Source: Levilactobacillus yonginensis
GTDB lineage: Bacteria > Bacillota > Bacilli > Lactobacillales > Lactobacillaceae
Length of the DNA: 64,000 nucleotides
Assembly (NCBI RefSeq): GCF_003946265.1
Contig: NZ_RHNO01000004.1
Location: 107,017 to 171,016, forward strand
Reading direction: 5' to 3'
The notes beneath the pieces were generated by a model. That model ran no database searches and was not told the DNA's origin. It saw only the letters and a list, made by a program, of their open reading frames with translations. The position numbers and the translations under genes are program-made. The stretch's first letter is position 1. Each line of letters opens with the position of its first letter. This document shows, in pieces, positions 41,310 to 48,651 of this stretch.

Positions 41310-42674
41310 CTAACCTTCCCCAAATGCCCGAATAAATCTAGCGGTGTATTCCCCCGCCTGCTGGTAATCAGCCACTCGGATGTTTTCGTTTGGCGCGTGG
41401 GCCCCAGAGCCGGACCAGGTAGAGCCGAACGCCACGATTGGCGTCTTAATCGCCTCATCAAATGGTGCTTGAGGGCCAGTTCCGGCAGAGTTTGGCACTA
41501 ATTTCACAGAATTACCATAAACTTCATGGGCAGTTGCCACCGCCGTCTGAACCAGTTCATCCGTTAAGTCAGAGCGAAATGGTTTCTCACCCAATAAGTA
41601 GTTAACCTTAACATCAGGAAAACCGTTGACCGTTAACTGCTGCTGAATCAATTCTGCTAACTTATGTGGATCCTGATTGGGTACAAGTCGACAGTCTAAC
41701 TTAGCCTTAGCAAACTTAGGCAAGACGGTCTTAACCCCATCACCCTCATAGCCACTGGTCAACCCGTTAATGGTCATGGTCGTTGCGTTGATCAGTGCCG
41801 TAGTTGGTTCACTGGTCACCAATGGTGCTTTCAGCCCAAACGTCTGCCGGGTTTGTTCCTCGTTAAAATTCATCTCATCCACGGCAGCCTGTTCAACCGG
41901 TGTCAACGACCGAACATCATCATAAAAACCAGCTACTAAGACTTCATTTTTCGGACCACGTAAGGAAGCTAGCGCCCGGGTCAACCGCCAAGCGGCGTTA
42001 TCCGCGTAAGCTGCCAGCGAGGAATGCAGATCCACCGCCGCCGTCTGTACGGTAAGTTCAAAACTCATGATGCCCTTCACACCACAGGTGATGGCGAAAT
42101 TTTCGTCGGCATCCTTACCGCCAGTTTCCCAGACGAGACCATCCGCAACTAAATCAGCAGCGTGTTTGACGGTCATCTGGGGAATGTGCCGACTACCGAT
42201 CTCTTCTTCACCCTCAACGACAAACTTGAGGTTACACGGCAACCCACCGCTACGCTGCAAAGCTTTTACTGCAGACAAGCGTAGCATGAGTTCACCCTTA
42301 TCATCCGAAACACCTCGGGCCACATACTTACCAGCCACTTCAGTTAATTTAAAGGGTTCGGTTTGCCATTCATCTAATGGTTCCGGGGGCTGAACATCGT
42401 AATGGTTATAGAAGAGTAACGTCTTCTCTGCGTTACCCTGGGGCCCTGCTGGCAGCGTGGCAAAGACAAATGGATTACTGCCAGGCACGTCCCGCCACAC
42501 CGTGACTTCGGCACCCAACTCCTTAAACGCCGACTCTAAGAAGGCGACTGTCTCTTCGATACCTTTATTCTGAGCGGATACCGTTTCAATCTTTAGATAA
42601 TCCGCTAAGCGTTGATGGTCCTCCTCTAAAGCCGCTGTCACGGCCGTCTTCAATTTGTCCGTACTCTCTGACAT
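41310..42674 (-). CDS. M20 family metallopeptidase (dipeptidase/carboxypeptidase type)
   Basis: 454 aa. Di-zinc peptidase: FYNHYDVQPPEP (His, Asp of HxD), ARGVSDDKGELM (bridging Asp), VEGEEEIGS (catalytic Glu and zinc Glu) and a C-terminal GSGAHAPNE His. A lid dimerisation domain fills the middle. Start 42674 (MSESTDKLKT) with AAGGAG 8 bp upstream; ATG 42683 is rejected. It probably cleaves di- or small peptides in the cytoplasm, part of the lactic acid bacterium proteolytic system. Single gene. Confidence 0.9.
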   Translation of the reverse strand: MSESTDKLKTAVTAALEEDHQRLADYLKIETVSAQNKGIEETVAFLESAFKELGAEVTVWRDVPGSNPFVFATLPAGPQGNAEKTLLFYNHYDVQPPEPLDEWQTEPFKLTEVAGKYVARGVSDDKGELMLRLSAVKALQRSGGLPCNLKFVVEGEEEIGSRHIPQMTVKHAADLVADGLVWETGGKDADENFAITCGVKGIMSFELTVQTAAVDLHSSLAAYADNAAWRLTRALASLRGPKNEVLVAGFYDDVRSLTPVEQAAVDEMNFNEEQTRQTFGLKAPLVTSEPTTALINATTMTINGLTSGYEGDGVKTVLPKFAKAKLDCRLVPNQDPHKLAELIQQQLTVNGFPDVKVNYLLGEKPFRSDLTDELVQTAVATAHEVYGNSVKLVPNSAGTGPQAPFDEAIKTPIVAFGSTWSGSGAHAPNENIRVADYQQAGEYTARFIRAFGEG

Positions 42675-42853
42675 ACGCCACACTCCTTTTTACGTCAAAA
42701 ACGCCCTCAGTCAAAGTTTCCGACCGAAGGCGCCATTGCGGTTACCCACCGTTTATCCAGAAAATATCCTGGCCTAAACTTATTCTTGAAAACTAACTTG
42801 TCATTTACATTAATCTTTGATGAGTAAAAAGTCAAGAAGTTCTCATTGAATAC

Positions 42854-43786
42854 TCATTTTATTGGTGTGCGAATCTGATAGATGCCAACCGAACTGTTGG
42901 CGATCCACCTCGCTTTTAATAATGGTTTAAACGCTTCGCTATTGCCCGTAACGATGAGGCCAGCAAACTTGGCCGTCCGTAAGTTAGGATATTGCTTAGC
43001 GTACTGACCAGCAAACTTGAAAATGTTAACGTCATCATAGGTCAAACCCAAGTCATGCTTATGTGCATAAACTAAGCCTTGATGAAAGCCCCGATAATCA
43101 TCCTCATTCAGCGTCCCCGCTGCGTTTTGGACGTTCAAGCCAAATAAATTATTATCCATAAAAGTTGGGTCAGCCTTTTTCTCGACCCCAATCCAATACC
43201 AGGCTGGGTGGACGCCTTTTGGCAACCGTTGTTGAATGGCAGCGTAACTCAGTGGTTCCTTGAAGGTAACCCCCATTTCAACCACAGCATTTCGCTGATT
43301 CGCAATTTTTTGTAAGTCGTGGGCTGGTTTCTCTGCTGCTTTTTTTAAACGCGGATTGTAAAACACGGGGACTTTTTGCTGGGTCTCACGATCATAGACG
43401 GCACCACTCGTACCATTGGACTCAACTGCGTTTAAATTCCCTGAGATGTGAGAACCGTACAACCAGGAATACGTTGCCGTGAGCGATGACCAAGGAACGT
43501 GGACCCCTTCGATATCCTTAAATCGTCGATTAAAAGCCTGTCCCCCCAGCAAGGAAGTATCCTTCAGCCGCAACTCACTAGTTTGGATATTAGGCGCCAT
43601 AATTTGCGAAACCATTTCTAAGTAGTTCATTTGTGCATTAGACTCATTGGCCGCCTTCATTTGTGTTAATTTATAACTCCCGATGGCTACCAGCAGCAGA
43701 GCAACTAGGACAATCATAACCGTGCCAATCCACCGAAAGATTTTCACCCGTAGTGCCAACCGCCGAAACTTTTTCCCTTCGTTCAA
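42854..43786 (-). CDS. Membrane anti-sigma factor (sigma factor regulator type)
   Basis: 310 aa. Short basic N-terminus (MNEGKKFRRLALRVKIFRW), one membrane helix (about 19-41), then a large extracellular domain with the conserved SYAAIQQRLPKGVHPAWYWIGV and LVYAHKHDLGLTYDDV parts of the sigma-factor-regulator C-terminal family. Overlaps the ECF sigma gene by 4 bp. The topology fits a sensor that holds its sigma factor at the membrane until an envelope signal arrives. Unlike ZAS anti-sigmas it has no HxxxCxxC motif. Confidence 0.85.
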   Translation of the reverse strand: MNEGKKFRRLALRVKIFRWIGTVMIVLVALLLVAIGSYKLTQMKAANESNAQMNYLEMVSQIMAPNIQTSELRLKDTSLLGGQAFNRRFKDIEGVHVPWSSLTATYSWLYGSHISGNLNAVESNGTSGAVYDRETQQKVPVFYNPRLKKAAEKPAHDLQKIANQRNAVVEMGVTFKEPLSYAAIQQRLPKGVHPAWYWIGVEKKADPTFMDNNLFGLNVQNAAGTLNEDDYRGFHQGLVYAHKHDLGLTYDDVNIFKFAGQYAKQYPNLRTAKFAGLIVTGNSEAFKPLLKARWIANSSVGIYQIRTPIK

Positions 43787-44262
43787 TCCACGTCACCCCT
43801 CATTACTTTTTCTAGTTTGCGATGGACACGGTGTAACCGCATCTTAACTGTTGCCGGTCGAACCCCCAATCGCGTAGCCACTTCCGCTATGGATAAGGCC
43901 TCTTCATAACGGAGCAACAGTAAGGTGATCTCCCGCGGGGACAGTCGTGTCAAAGCTAATGCCAAACCAGTCTCAATCGACAAATTCCCAACCGTTTCCA
44001 GCATTGGTCGTAAATAATTTTGCACAATTTCGGCGTATCGTTGGCGCCGACGATATCCGTCCAAATACGTTGACCAGGCCACCCGATACATATACGGTCG
44101 CAATTTGTCGGGTGGTAAAATTAACTGCATTTCCAACAATTTAACAAATACATCCTGTACCACGTCAGCCGCAATCTCTCGGTCAGCACCCCGGTTGATC
44201 AGGTAACCCCGAATTTCAACTGCTAGTTCACCGACCAGCTGTTCATAAGCCTGTAACCGCAT
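43783..44262 (-). CDS. ECF-type RNA polymerase sigma factor
   Basis: 159 aa, start at 44262 (MRLQAYEQLVGELAVEIRGYLINRGADREIAADVVQDVFVKLLE) after AAAGGGGAG. Region 2 (DVVQDVFVKLLE...LRPYMYRVAWSTYLDGYRRRQR) and region 4 (LTRLSPREITLLLLRYEEALSIAEVATRLGVRPATVKMRLHRVHRKL) are both present, with no region 1 or 3, as in ECF sigmas. The upstream DNA carries an ECF-type promoter, suggesting autoregulation. Coupled with its anti-sigma. Confidence 0.9.
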   Translation of the reverse strand: MRLQAYEQLVGELAVEIRGYLINRGADREIAADVVQDVFVKLLEMQLILPPDKLRPYMYRVAWSTYLDGYRRRQRYAEIVQNYLRPMLETVGNLSIETGLALALTRLSPREITLLLLRYEEALSIAEVATRLGVRPATVKMRLHRVHRKLEKVMRGDVD

Positions 44263-44286
44263 GTCTGCTCCCCTTTCACTAGTGAT

Positions 44287-44312
44287 AACGAACGAGTTGG
44301 CAAAAGGTAACA
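44287..44312 (-). promoter_or_regulatory. Candidate autoregulatory ECF promoter
   Basis: Minus strand TGTTAC (44312-44307), 16 bp, CGTT (44290-44287), close to the TGWAAC-N16-CGW pattern of B. subtilis SigW/SigX/SigM/SigV promoters. The predicted start is about 20 bp before the sigma-factor ATG. Confidence 0.55.
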
Positions 44313-44359
44313 CCTATTTTCAAAAAAATAAGTAATCGCAGTATACCTGAAAATAACAG

Positions 44360-44392
44360 CAAAAAAAAAAGTGACCCGCAATCAGGTCACTA
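44360..44392 (-). terminator. Terminator downstream of the structured elements (fumC side)
   Basis: GTGACC/GGTCAC hairpin followed by ten Ts on the minus strand. The only features between it and fumC are the two long inverted repeats, so it may end the fumC transcript or separate RNAs made from the repeats. Confidence 0.85.
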
Positions 44393-44506
44393 TCCGTTGT
44401 AAATTCATTTAAATTTGACCAACTCAATGTCGAAAACAGCCTGTCTGGTTCGAGTCGTTCTTAATAAATATCGGAACTACCAAACTAATCTAAATTGATT
44501 GCACTC

Positions 44507-44679
44507 CGGAGGCCAGGGATACAGCCTGCTGTGGGGACGCTTCAGACTGGAAAAACACCAGTCTTCTCGCTCGATTTGAAGCCACTAAGAACCTGTGTCT
44601 TCAAAGTCGCCCGTGGTGTAGGCTGGCAAAAATCACCAGCTAACACCACCTTCACTGCTGGCTGTATCCCTGGCCTCCT
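44507..44679. repeat. Long cloverleaf-like inverted repeat, element A
   Basis: 173 bp. Closing arms: GGAGGCCAGGGATACAGCC (44507-44525) and GGCTGTATCCCTGGCCTCC (44660-44678) are perfect complements, and the pairing continues inward imperfectly. Inside are three further hairpins: AGACTGG/CCAGTCT (44544-44564), TTTGAAG/CTTCAAA (44575-44604) and GGTGTAGGCTGG/CCAGCTAACACC (44614-44648). No reading frame has a ribosome site; frames on both strands only mirror the repeat. Confidence 0.8.
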
Positions 44680-44727
44680 CCACTCTAATTGTCGTTTGGT
44701 CTCATCACCGCAAAAGAGTTGACGCAC

Positions 44728-44746
44728 ACTAGTCATGATGACTAGT
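44728..44746. promoter_or_regulatory. Perfect 19-bp palindrome between elements A and B
   Basis: ACTAGTCATGATGACTAGT, a perfect inverted repeat around a single base. A TTGACG box lies 4 bp to its left on the plus strand and a TTGAAA box to its right on the minus strand, so it may be an operator over a weak promoter. Confidence 0.45.
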
Positions 44747-44789
44747 CGATTTTCAACATACTAACTAGCAGCGAAATACCGTGTAAGCC

Positions 44790-44941
44790 GAGAGGTCGTC
44801 AGATATGGGCTCAGGCGCGTCGTTCTGCTTTGTCAGTAGGAGCTTTTCCTGCTGACTTAGCAGAAGACCAAGCTTGGAGACTCGGTACTTTCGAGGCTTC
44901 AAGTTGCGTCCGCACCGTTCCAGCCCATATCTGGCGACCGG
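44790..44941. repeat. Long cloverleaf-like inverted repeat, element B
   Basis: About 150 bp. Closing arms GGTCGTCAGATATGGGCT (44794-44811) and AGCCCATATCTGGCGACC (44922-44939) pair fully with one G-U. Inside: TTCTGCT/AGCAGAA around TCAGTAGGAG/CTCCTGCTGA-like arms (44823-44866), and CTTGGAGACTCG/TCGAGGCTTCAAG (about 44872-44904). Same overall design as element A, 110 bp away. Confidence 0.75.
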
Positions 44942-44976
44942 TAAGGCGCAAGAAACACACTAAATTGCCTAAATAC

Positions 44977-46365
44977 TCAGTTTCTAGTTCCATCGTTATT
45001 CGTCATTGCTAAGGGATCAACCCATTCGTCAAACTGAGCGGCAGTTACTTTCCCAGACTGGATAGCAGCTGCCCGTAAAGTTGTCCCCTCTCGTTCAGCC
45101 TGCTGGGCAATTTCAGCGCTAGCGTGATACCCAATGTGGGGCGAGAGGGCCGTCACCGTCATCAAGGACTGATCAACCAGTTCGCTCATCCGATCCGCAT
45201 TGACAGTGAGTCCCTGAATCAATTTGGTGGTAAAGCTAGCAATCGTCCCGGTCAAAAGATCCGTCGACTCCAAGAAAGTGGCAATGATTACCGGTTTATA
45301 AACGTTCAATTCAAAGTTTCCTTGGGAAGCTGCCACGGAAATTGTCACATCATTGCCCATCACCCGGGTCGCCGCCATGGTCAGCGCTTCCGCTTGGGTG
45401 GGATTGACTTTGCCAGGCATGATTGAAGAACCCGGCTCGTTGGCGGGGATGTTTAATTCATTGTAGCCGGCTCGCGGACCACTGGCCAAGAACCGAATGT
45501 CGTTGGCAATCTTCAACAGGTCACCGGCTAGCGTTCGAATGGCCCCATGCACGACGGTTAAGCCGGAATGAGCAGCCAACCCAAAGAATTTATTGGTATC
45601 CGCAGTAAAGGTCTGTTGATAGGCTTTACTCAGCTCGGCAGCCACCGCGGTAGCAAACCCGGGGGCCGCGTTCAATCCTGTCCCAACAGCCGTCCCACCG
45701 ATTGGTAATTCACCTAGTGTTGGGGCTAACGAGGTTAGGTAATCGCGATCATGTTGTAAAGTACTGACCCACCCACTAATTTCCTGACCAAAGGTTAACG
45801 GCGTGGCATCCTGCAAATGTGTCCGTCCAATCTTAACGACTTGCCAATATTTTTGCTGCTTCATTTGTAATTCCGATATCAGCTTGTCCAGTTGCGTAAT
45901 TAGTTGGTTAACGGCAATGGTTGACGTTACGGCCATCGCCGTTGGAAAGGTATCATTGGAACTTTGACCGCGATTCACATCATCATTGGGCAGAACCCCA
46001 CTCGTCGGATCGTACGTCACGGTTTGGTGAGCAATCACTTCATTGACGTTCATATTCGTCTGCGTACCGGACCCCGTTTGATAGACTCGCAACGGAAAAT
46101 CTCGTTGTAGTTGAGTATCAGACAACTTTAACAGGTCTTCCGTGGCCCGAATAATCAATTGGGCTTTGGCCTCTTGAATTTCTCCCAAGTCCCGGTTGGC
46201 AATGGCTGCCGCACGCTTAAGTTGCAGCAACGCTCGAATCAGGACCATTGGCATCAACGGTCCTGTCGTAAAGTTGTGACGACTACGCTCCGTCTGGGGG
46301 CCCCACAGAGCCTTAGCCGGGACCTTAACCGTTCCCAATGTATCCGCTTCTTCACGATAATCCAT
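44977..46365 (-). CDS. fumC: Fumarate hydratase, class II
   Basis: 462 aa. Interconverts fumarate and malate. The superfamily signature GSSIMPGKVNPTQ (with the catalytic Ser loop), GSGTQTNMNVNEV and GRTHLQDATPLTFGQE are intact; these distinguish fumarase C from aspartase (which would read differently around the substrate loop), though an aspartase role cannot be fully excluded. Single minus-strand gene. Downstream lie elements B and A before the next terminator. Confidence 0.93.
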   Translation of the reverse strand: MDYREEADTLGTVKVPAKALWGPQTERSRHNFTTGPLMPMVLIRALLQLKRAAAIANRDLGEIQEAKAQLIIRATEDLLKLSDTQLQRDFPLRVYQTGSGTQTNMNVNEVIAHQTVTYDPTSGVLPNDDVNRGQSSNDTFPTAMAVTSTIAVNQLITQLDKLISELQMKQQKYWQVVKIGRTHLQDATPLTFGQEISGWVSTLQHDRDYLTSLAPTLGELPIGGTAVGTGLNAAPGFATAVAAELSKAYQQTFTADTNKFFGLAAHSGLTVVHGAIRTLAGDLLKIANDIRFLASGPRAGYNELNIPANEPGSSIMPGKVNPTQAEALTMAATRVMGNDVTISVAASQGNFELNVYKPVIIATFLESTDLLTGTIASFTTKLIQGLTVNADRMSELVDQSLMTVTALSPHIGYHASAEIAQQAEREGTTLRAAAIQSGKVTAAQFDEWVDPLAMTNNDGTRN

Positions 46366-46437
46366 CTTTCCTCTTCCTCTCTAAAACCTGATTACGTTCA
46401 ATATACCGGGTGGTCTTGGCAACGTCAATCATTCCAC

Positions 46438-46473
46438 CAAAAAAGCCGACCCCGGAGGATCGACCACTTGGCT
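46438..46473 (-). terminator. Terminator after the AP2-domain gene
   Basis: AGCC...GATCC/GGGGTC...GGCT hairpin then a six-T tail on the minus strand, about 30 bp after the stop codon. Confidence 0.8.
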
Positions 46474-46501
46474 TCTATTATTTGCTGGTTAATCTGCTGA
46501 A

Positions 46502-46996
46502 TTAGCCTTCAGCGGAGGCTTTCATTTGAACATCATCATTCTTAGCCAGTTGTTGTTCCGCTTGTTTACGAGCCGCAACGGCATCGTAGAAGTCGGTAAA
46601 GGTCTGGTTCAGGATATAACGTCCGTGGTAGAATAAGCGTGCGGCCCATTTACCAGAACGCTTATCAAAACTCACACCGATAACACCGGAAATATTTCGG
46701 GAACTAATCTTAGTCAAAGCAGCAACGTTGGAGCCATTCACCAATGGGAGGTTCATGGCATTGCCGATTTGCTTACGGGTCCGGGGATCCTTAGTTAAGC
46801 GTTCCTTACTAATGTCGCGACGGTAACAACCGCAGCTAACGGTAATACCGTGGCGTAAGCGGTAGCTATCCACCGCCACCAAGTTGCCGCATGAACATTT
46901 ACACAACCAAGTTGCGTTGCCGTTCTTAGCGGTACCGTCACGACGAATAACCGTCAGTCTGCCGAATTGTTCACCAGTTAAGTCTAGGAGTCTCAT
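46502..46996 (-). CDS. Stand-alone AP2-domain protein with N-terminal zinc ribbon
   Basis: 164 aa from the ATG at 46996 (MRLLDLTGEQFGRLTVI), 8 bp after GGAGG. Residues 1-60 carry the GxRFGRLTV-type module with a Cys cluster WLCKCSCGN...SCGC; residues about 98-150 (ISGVIGVSFDKRSGKWAARLFYHGRYILNQTFTDFYDAVAARKQAEQQL) are an AP2/ERF-like DNA-binding domain. In phages these flank an HNH nuclease domain of homing endonucleases; here no HNH residues are seen, so it may be a domesticated DNA-binding protein. Monocistronic. Confidence 0.8.
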   Translation of the reverse strand: MRLLDLTGEQFGRLTVIRRDGTAKNGNATWLCKCSCGNLVAVDSYRLRHGITVSCGCYRRDISKERLTKDPRTRKQIGNAMNLPLVNGSNVAALTKISSRNISGVIGVSFDKRSGKWAARLFYHGRYILNQTFTDFYDAVAARKQAEQQLAKNDDVQMKASAEG

Positions 46997-47212
46997 GGGT
47001 AATTCCTCCATTCAAAATTTCAAAAAGGTCTGTCGTTATGCCGTTCTCCCCGTGAATGAACTGAGTTCCCCTGACAAAAACATCCTCACTTAATTATTCT
47101 ACACGCCAAACTAAAAGTTAGCTTAAAGTTTTAAACATTTCGTCGTTCAATGGGTAATGACCCACACCGTTAAGTTATACTATAACTAATCAGTAGAAAG
47201 AAGGCAATAATT

Positions 47213-47584
47213 ATGATTTTAATCAGTACAATCTTAATTAATTTAATTGGTCTCGAGCATATATTCATCATGTGCTTAGAAATCTGGGGGAAACCTGAGA
47301 CACAAGTCAAGGTGTTTGGCATGCCCCTTAGCTTTGTTAAACAGGCCCCGGCAAAAGCAGCCCTGGGGAACATGGGAATTTACAACGGGATGCTAGGGTT
47401 CTTAATCTTAGCCAGTCAACGCGTCCTGACTACCGAACCACGTTTAATCATTAGCTCACTTTTGATGATTTTTGTCGTAATTGTGGCCCTTTTTGGTGCC
47501 TTCACCGTTAAAAAAGATATATTTTGGCTACAAGGAATGCCGGCGTTACTGACGTTTCTCGTTTTACTAACCTTAATCTTTTAA
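47213..47584 (+). CDS. DUF1304 family membrane protein
   Basis: 123 aa with four hydrophobic segments. The pattern LIGLEHIFIMCLEIWGKPE near the start and LGNMGIYNGMLGFLIL in the middle are hallmarks of the DUF1304 family (YwdK/epimerase-associated small membrane proteins); function unknown. ATG at 47213 follows GAAAGAAGG. Single gene, its downstream region leads into a small RNA unit. Confidence 0.85.
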   Translation: MILISTILINLIGLEHIFIMCLEIWGKPETQVKVFGMPLSFVKQAPAKAALGNMGIYNGMLGFLILASQRVLTTEPRLIISSLLMIFVVIVALFGAFTVKKDIFWLQGMPALLTFLVLLTLIF

Positions 47585-47604
47585 AAGAATCTTGTGTTTT
47601 ACGG

Positions 47605-47633
47605 TTTACAGGCCTTGCTCACCACGTTATAAT
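47605..47633 (+). promoter_or_regulatory. Strong promoter of a short transcription unit
   Basis: TTTACA (47605-47610), 17 bp, TATAAT (47628-47633); predicted start near 47640. Confidence 0.75.
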
Positions 47634-47639
47634 GTAGAT

Positions 47640-47776
47640 ACATATTCAGGTGAGAGCCTGCCACGGAACTTCAATCGTTGGAGGAGTTAATTGACATTTT
47701 GCCATTATTAACACCATTGAAGCCGTACACATACTTCTATTCTGCTGGTTGCGTCTATTCGTAACTAGCTTTTTTT
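47640..47776 (+). ncRNA. Candidate small RNA or tiny-peptide mRNA
   Basis: A promoter at 47605-47633 and a terminator (CTGGTTGCG/CGTAACTAG, 9 bp, then TTTTTTT, 47745-47776) bracket about 137 nt. It contains a CAGG/CCTG hairpin near the 5' end and a full Shine-Dalgarno sequence, GGAGGAG (47680-47686). Reading frames after it are minute: TTG at 47691 gives six residues; TTG at 47699 gives MPLLTPLKPYTYFYSAGCVY plus Ser, 21 residues ending inside the terminator stem. Neither has a standard ATG. No known RNA family recognised. Confidence 0.5.
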
Positions 47777-47783
47777 ATGGCCT

Positions 47784-47836
47784 TTTTTAAAGAAACAATC
47801 CCATCACCTGCCGCATGTCGGGTGATGGGATTGTTT
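47784..47836 (-). terminator. Terminator of the small-membrane-protein pair (possibly bidirectional)
   Basis: AAACAATCCCATCACC (47793-47808) and GGTGATGGGATTGTTT (47821-47836) are perfect 16-bp arms; on the minus strand CTTT follows. Sits 48 bp after the 38-aa gene. Confidence 0.75.
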
Positions 47837-47884
47837 GAGCTATTAATGCTTTGATTCCCCAGCTATCAGGGATCAACACTTTTT

Positions 47885-48001
47885 CTACATTTGACTAGCA
47901 GCTAGCCACAGATGAATCATGTGGTAAATAACCAGCGCCATCATCCCAACAAATAAAACACCACCAAGATAATACAGATAATACATCACTGGATGTTTCA
48001 T
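47885..48001 (-). CDS. 38-aa single-helix membrane peptide
   Basis: MKHPVMYYLYYLGGVLFVGM followed by MALVIYHMIHLWLAASQM: one strongly hydrophobic helix with aromatic ends. ATG at 48001 lies 7 bp after GAGGGGG. Too short for routine gene callers. It ends before a 16-bp-arm terminator and follows a 59-aa gene on the same strand, 89 bp away, so the two probably form an operon. Function unknown; single-helix peptides of this size often act as regulators of membrane complexes, which is only an analogy here. Confidence 0.6.
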   Translation of the reverse strand: MKHPVMYYLYYLGGVLFVGMMALVIYHMIHLWLAASQM

Positions 48002-48090
48002 CCCATTGCCCCCTCATCGACCTTTGTTGCTCCAAGCCTATCACGGGTGCGTGCTGTGAATGTACTGTGGGTCTTAGTACTTGTACTGGA

Positions 48091-48270
48091 CTAACTAACT
48101 GATGAAACTTCTCGACGTTGAGCGGCAGCAATAATGGCCTCCTGCTCGGCAATCGTGGCCGTAAAGCGGGTCATCATTTCGCGTTCGACTACCTGGGCAC
48201 CGTGCTGCTGTGCTCGCCAACTGATCATCTGAAACTTTCTACGCTCGTTTGACAGCTCTTCCGTTAACAT
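48091..48270 (-). CDS. 59-aa charged helical protein
   Basis: Starts MLTEELSNERRKFQMISWRA and continues with a Gln/Glu/Ala-rich amphipathic stretch (VVEREMMTRFTATIAEQEAI). ATG at 48270 has GGGGGAG 4 bp upstream. No transmembrane part; probably a helix or coiled coil. No family recognised. Likely first gene of the pair with the 38-aa membrane peptide. Confidence 0.55.
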   Translation of the reverse strand: MLTEELSNERRKFQMISWRAQQHGAQVVEREMMTRFTATIAEQEAIIAAAQRREVSSVS

Positions 48271-48651
48271 TTGGCTCCCCCCAAACTCTAATCGCCAGTG
48301 TTCTCTTACTTGTCCCCTACATTATAACAAATTATTTTAGCCGGTCTACCCTAAATGGATAAAAAATACAAAAAATTTACATAAACCCATTTACTTACAT
48401 CCCCCGATATGACGCCGTTATTATTAGATTGCAAATCCATTTATGGGTAATTTATTGACGGTTCATTATATAATTGGTATAGGTGTCACGTGCAACCGGT
48501 TGACCGCTAGTCACTCCTTATCTTTGCGCAACAGTTTAATCAGTCAACAGTCAGTGGTTTAGCTCTATCGAAAGCCCTTACATTTATACAGCGAATTCAT
48601 TGTTTTTTACCCAGAAACAGCGTAATCTAGAGGTAAATATAAGGAAAGAAG
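48271..48651. other. Intergenic region with the osmC-like promoter
   Basis: 380 bp without a gene. Plus-strand promoter TTGACG (48455-48460), 17 bp, TATAGG (48478-48483) would give a leader of about 160 nt before the OsmC-like gene. No riboswitch fold recognised in the leader. Confidence 0.5.

Noticed and set aside
44495..44736. Overlapping reading frames on both strands with the shared peptide RRPGIQPAV
   Set aside because: The shared peptide is produced by the two arms of the inverted repeat read on opposite strands; neither has a ribosome site.
47640..47776. 6S RNA or T-box leader
   Set aside because: No long rod with a central bubble, no T-box TGGNACCGCG-type sequence, and no downstream tRNA-synthetase or amino-acid gene.
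47895..48152. 85-codon minus-strand reading frame
   Set aside because: Overlaps two shorter frames with far better ribosome sites and sensible composition (48091-48270 and 47885-48001); its own translation is Arg/Ser/Trp-rich with no start site.
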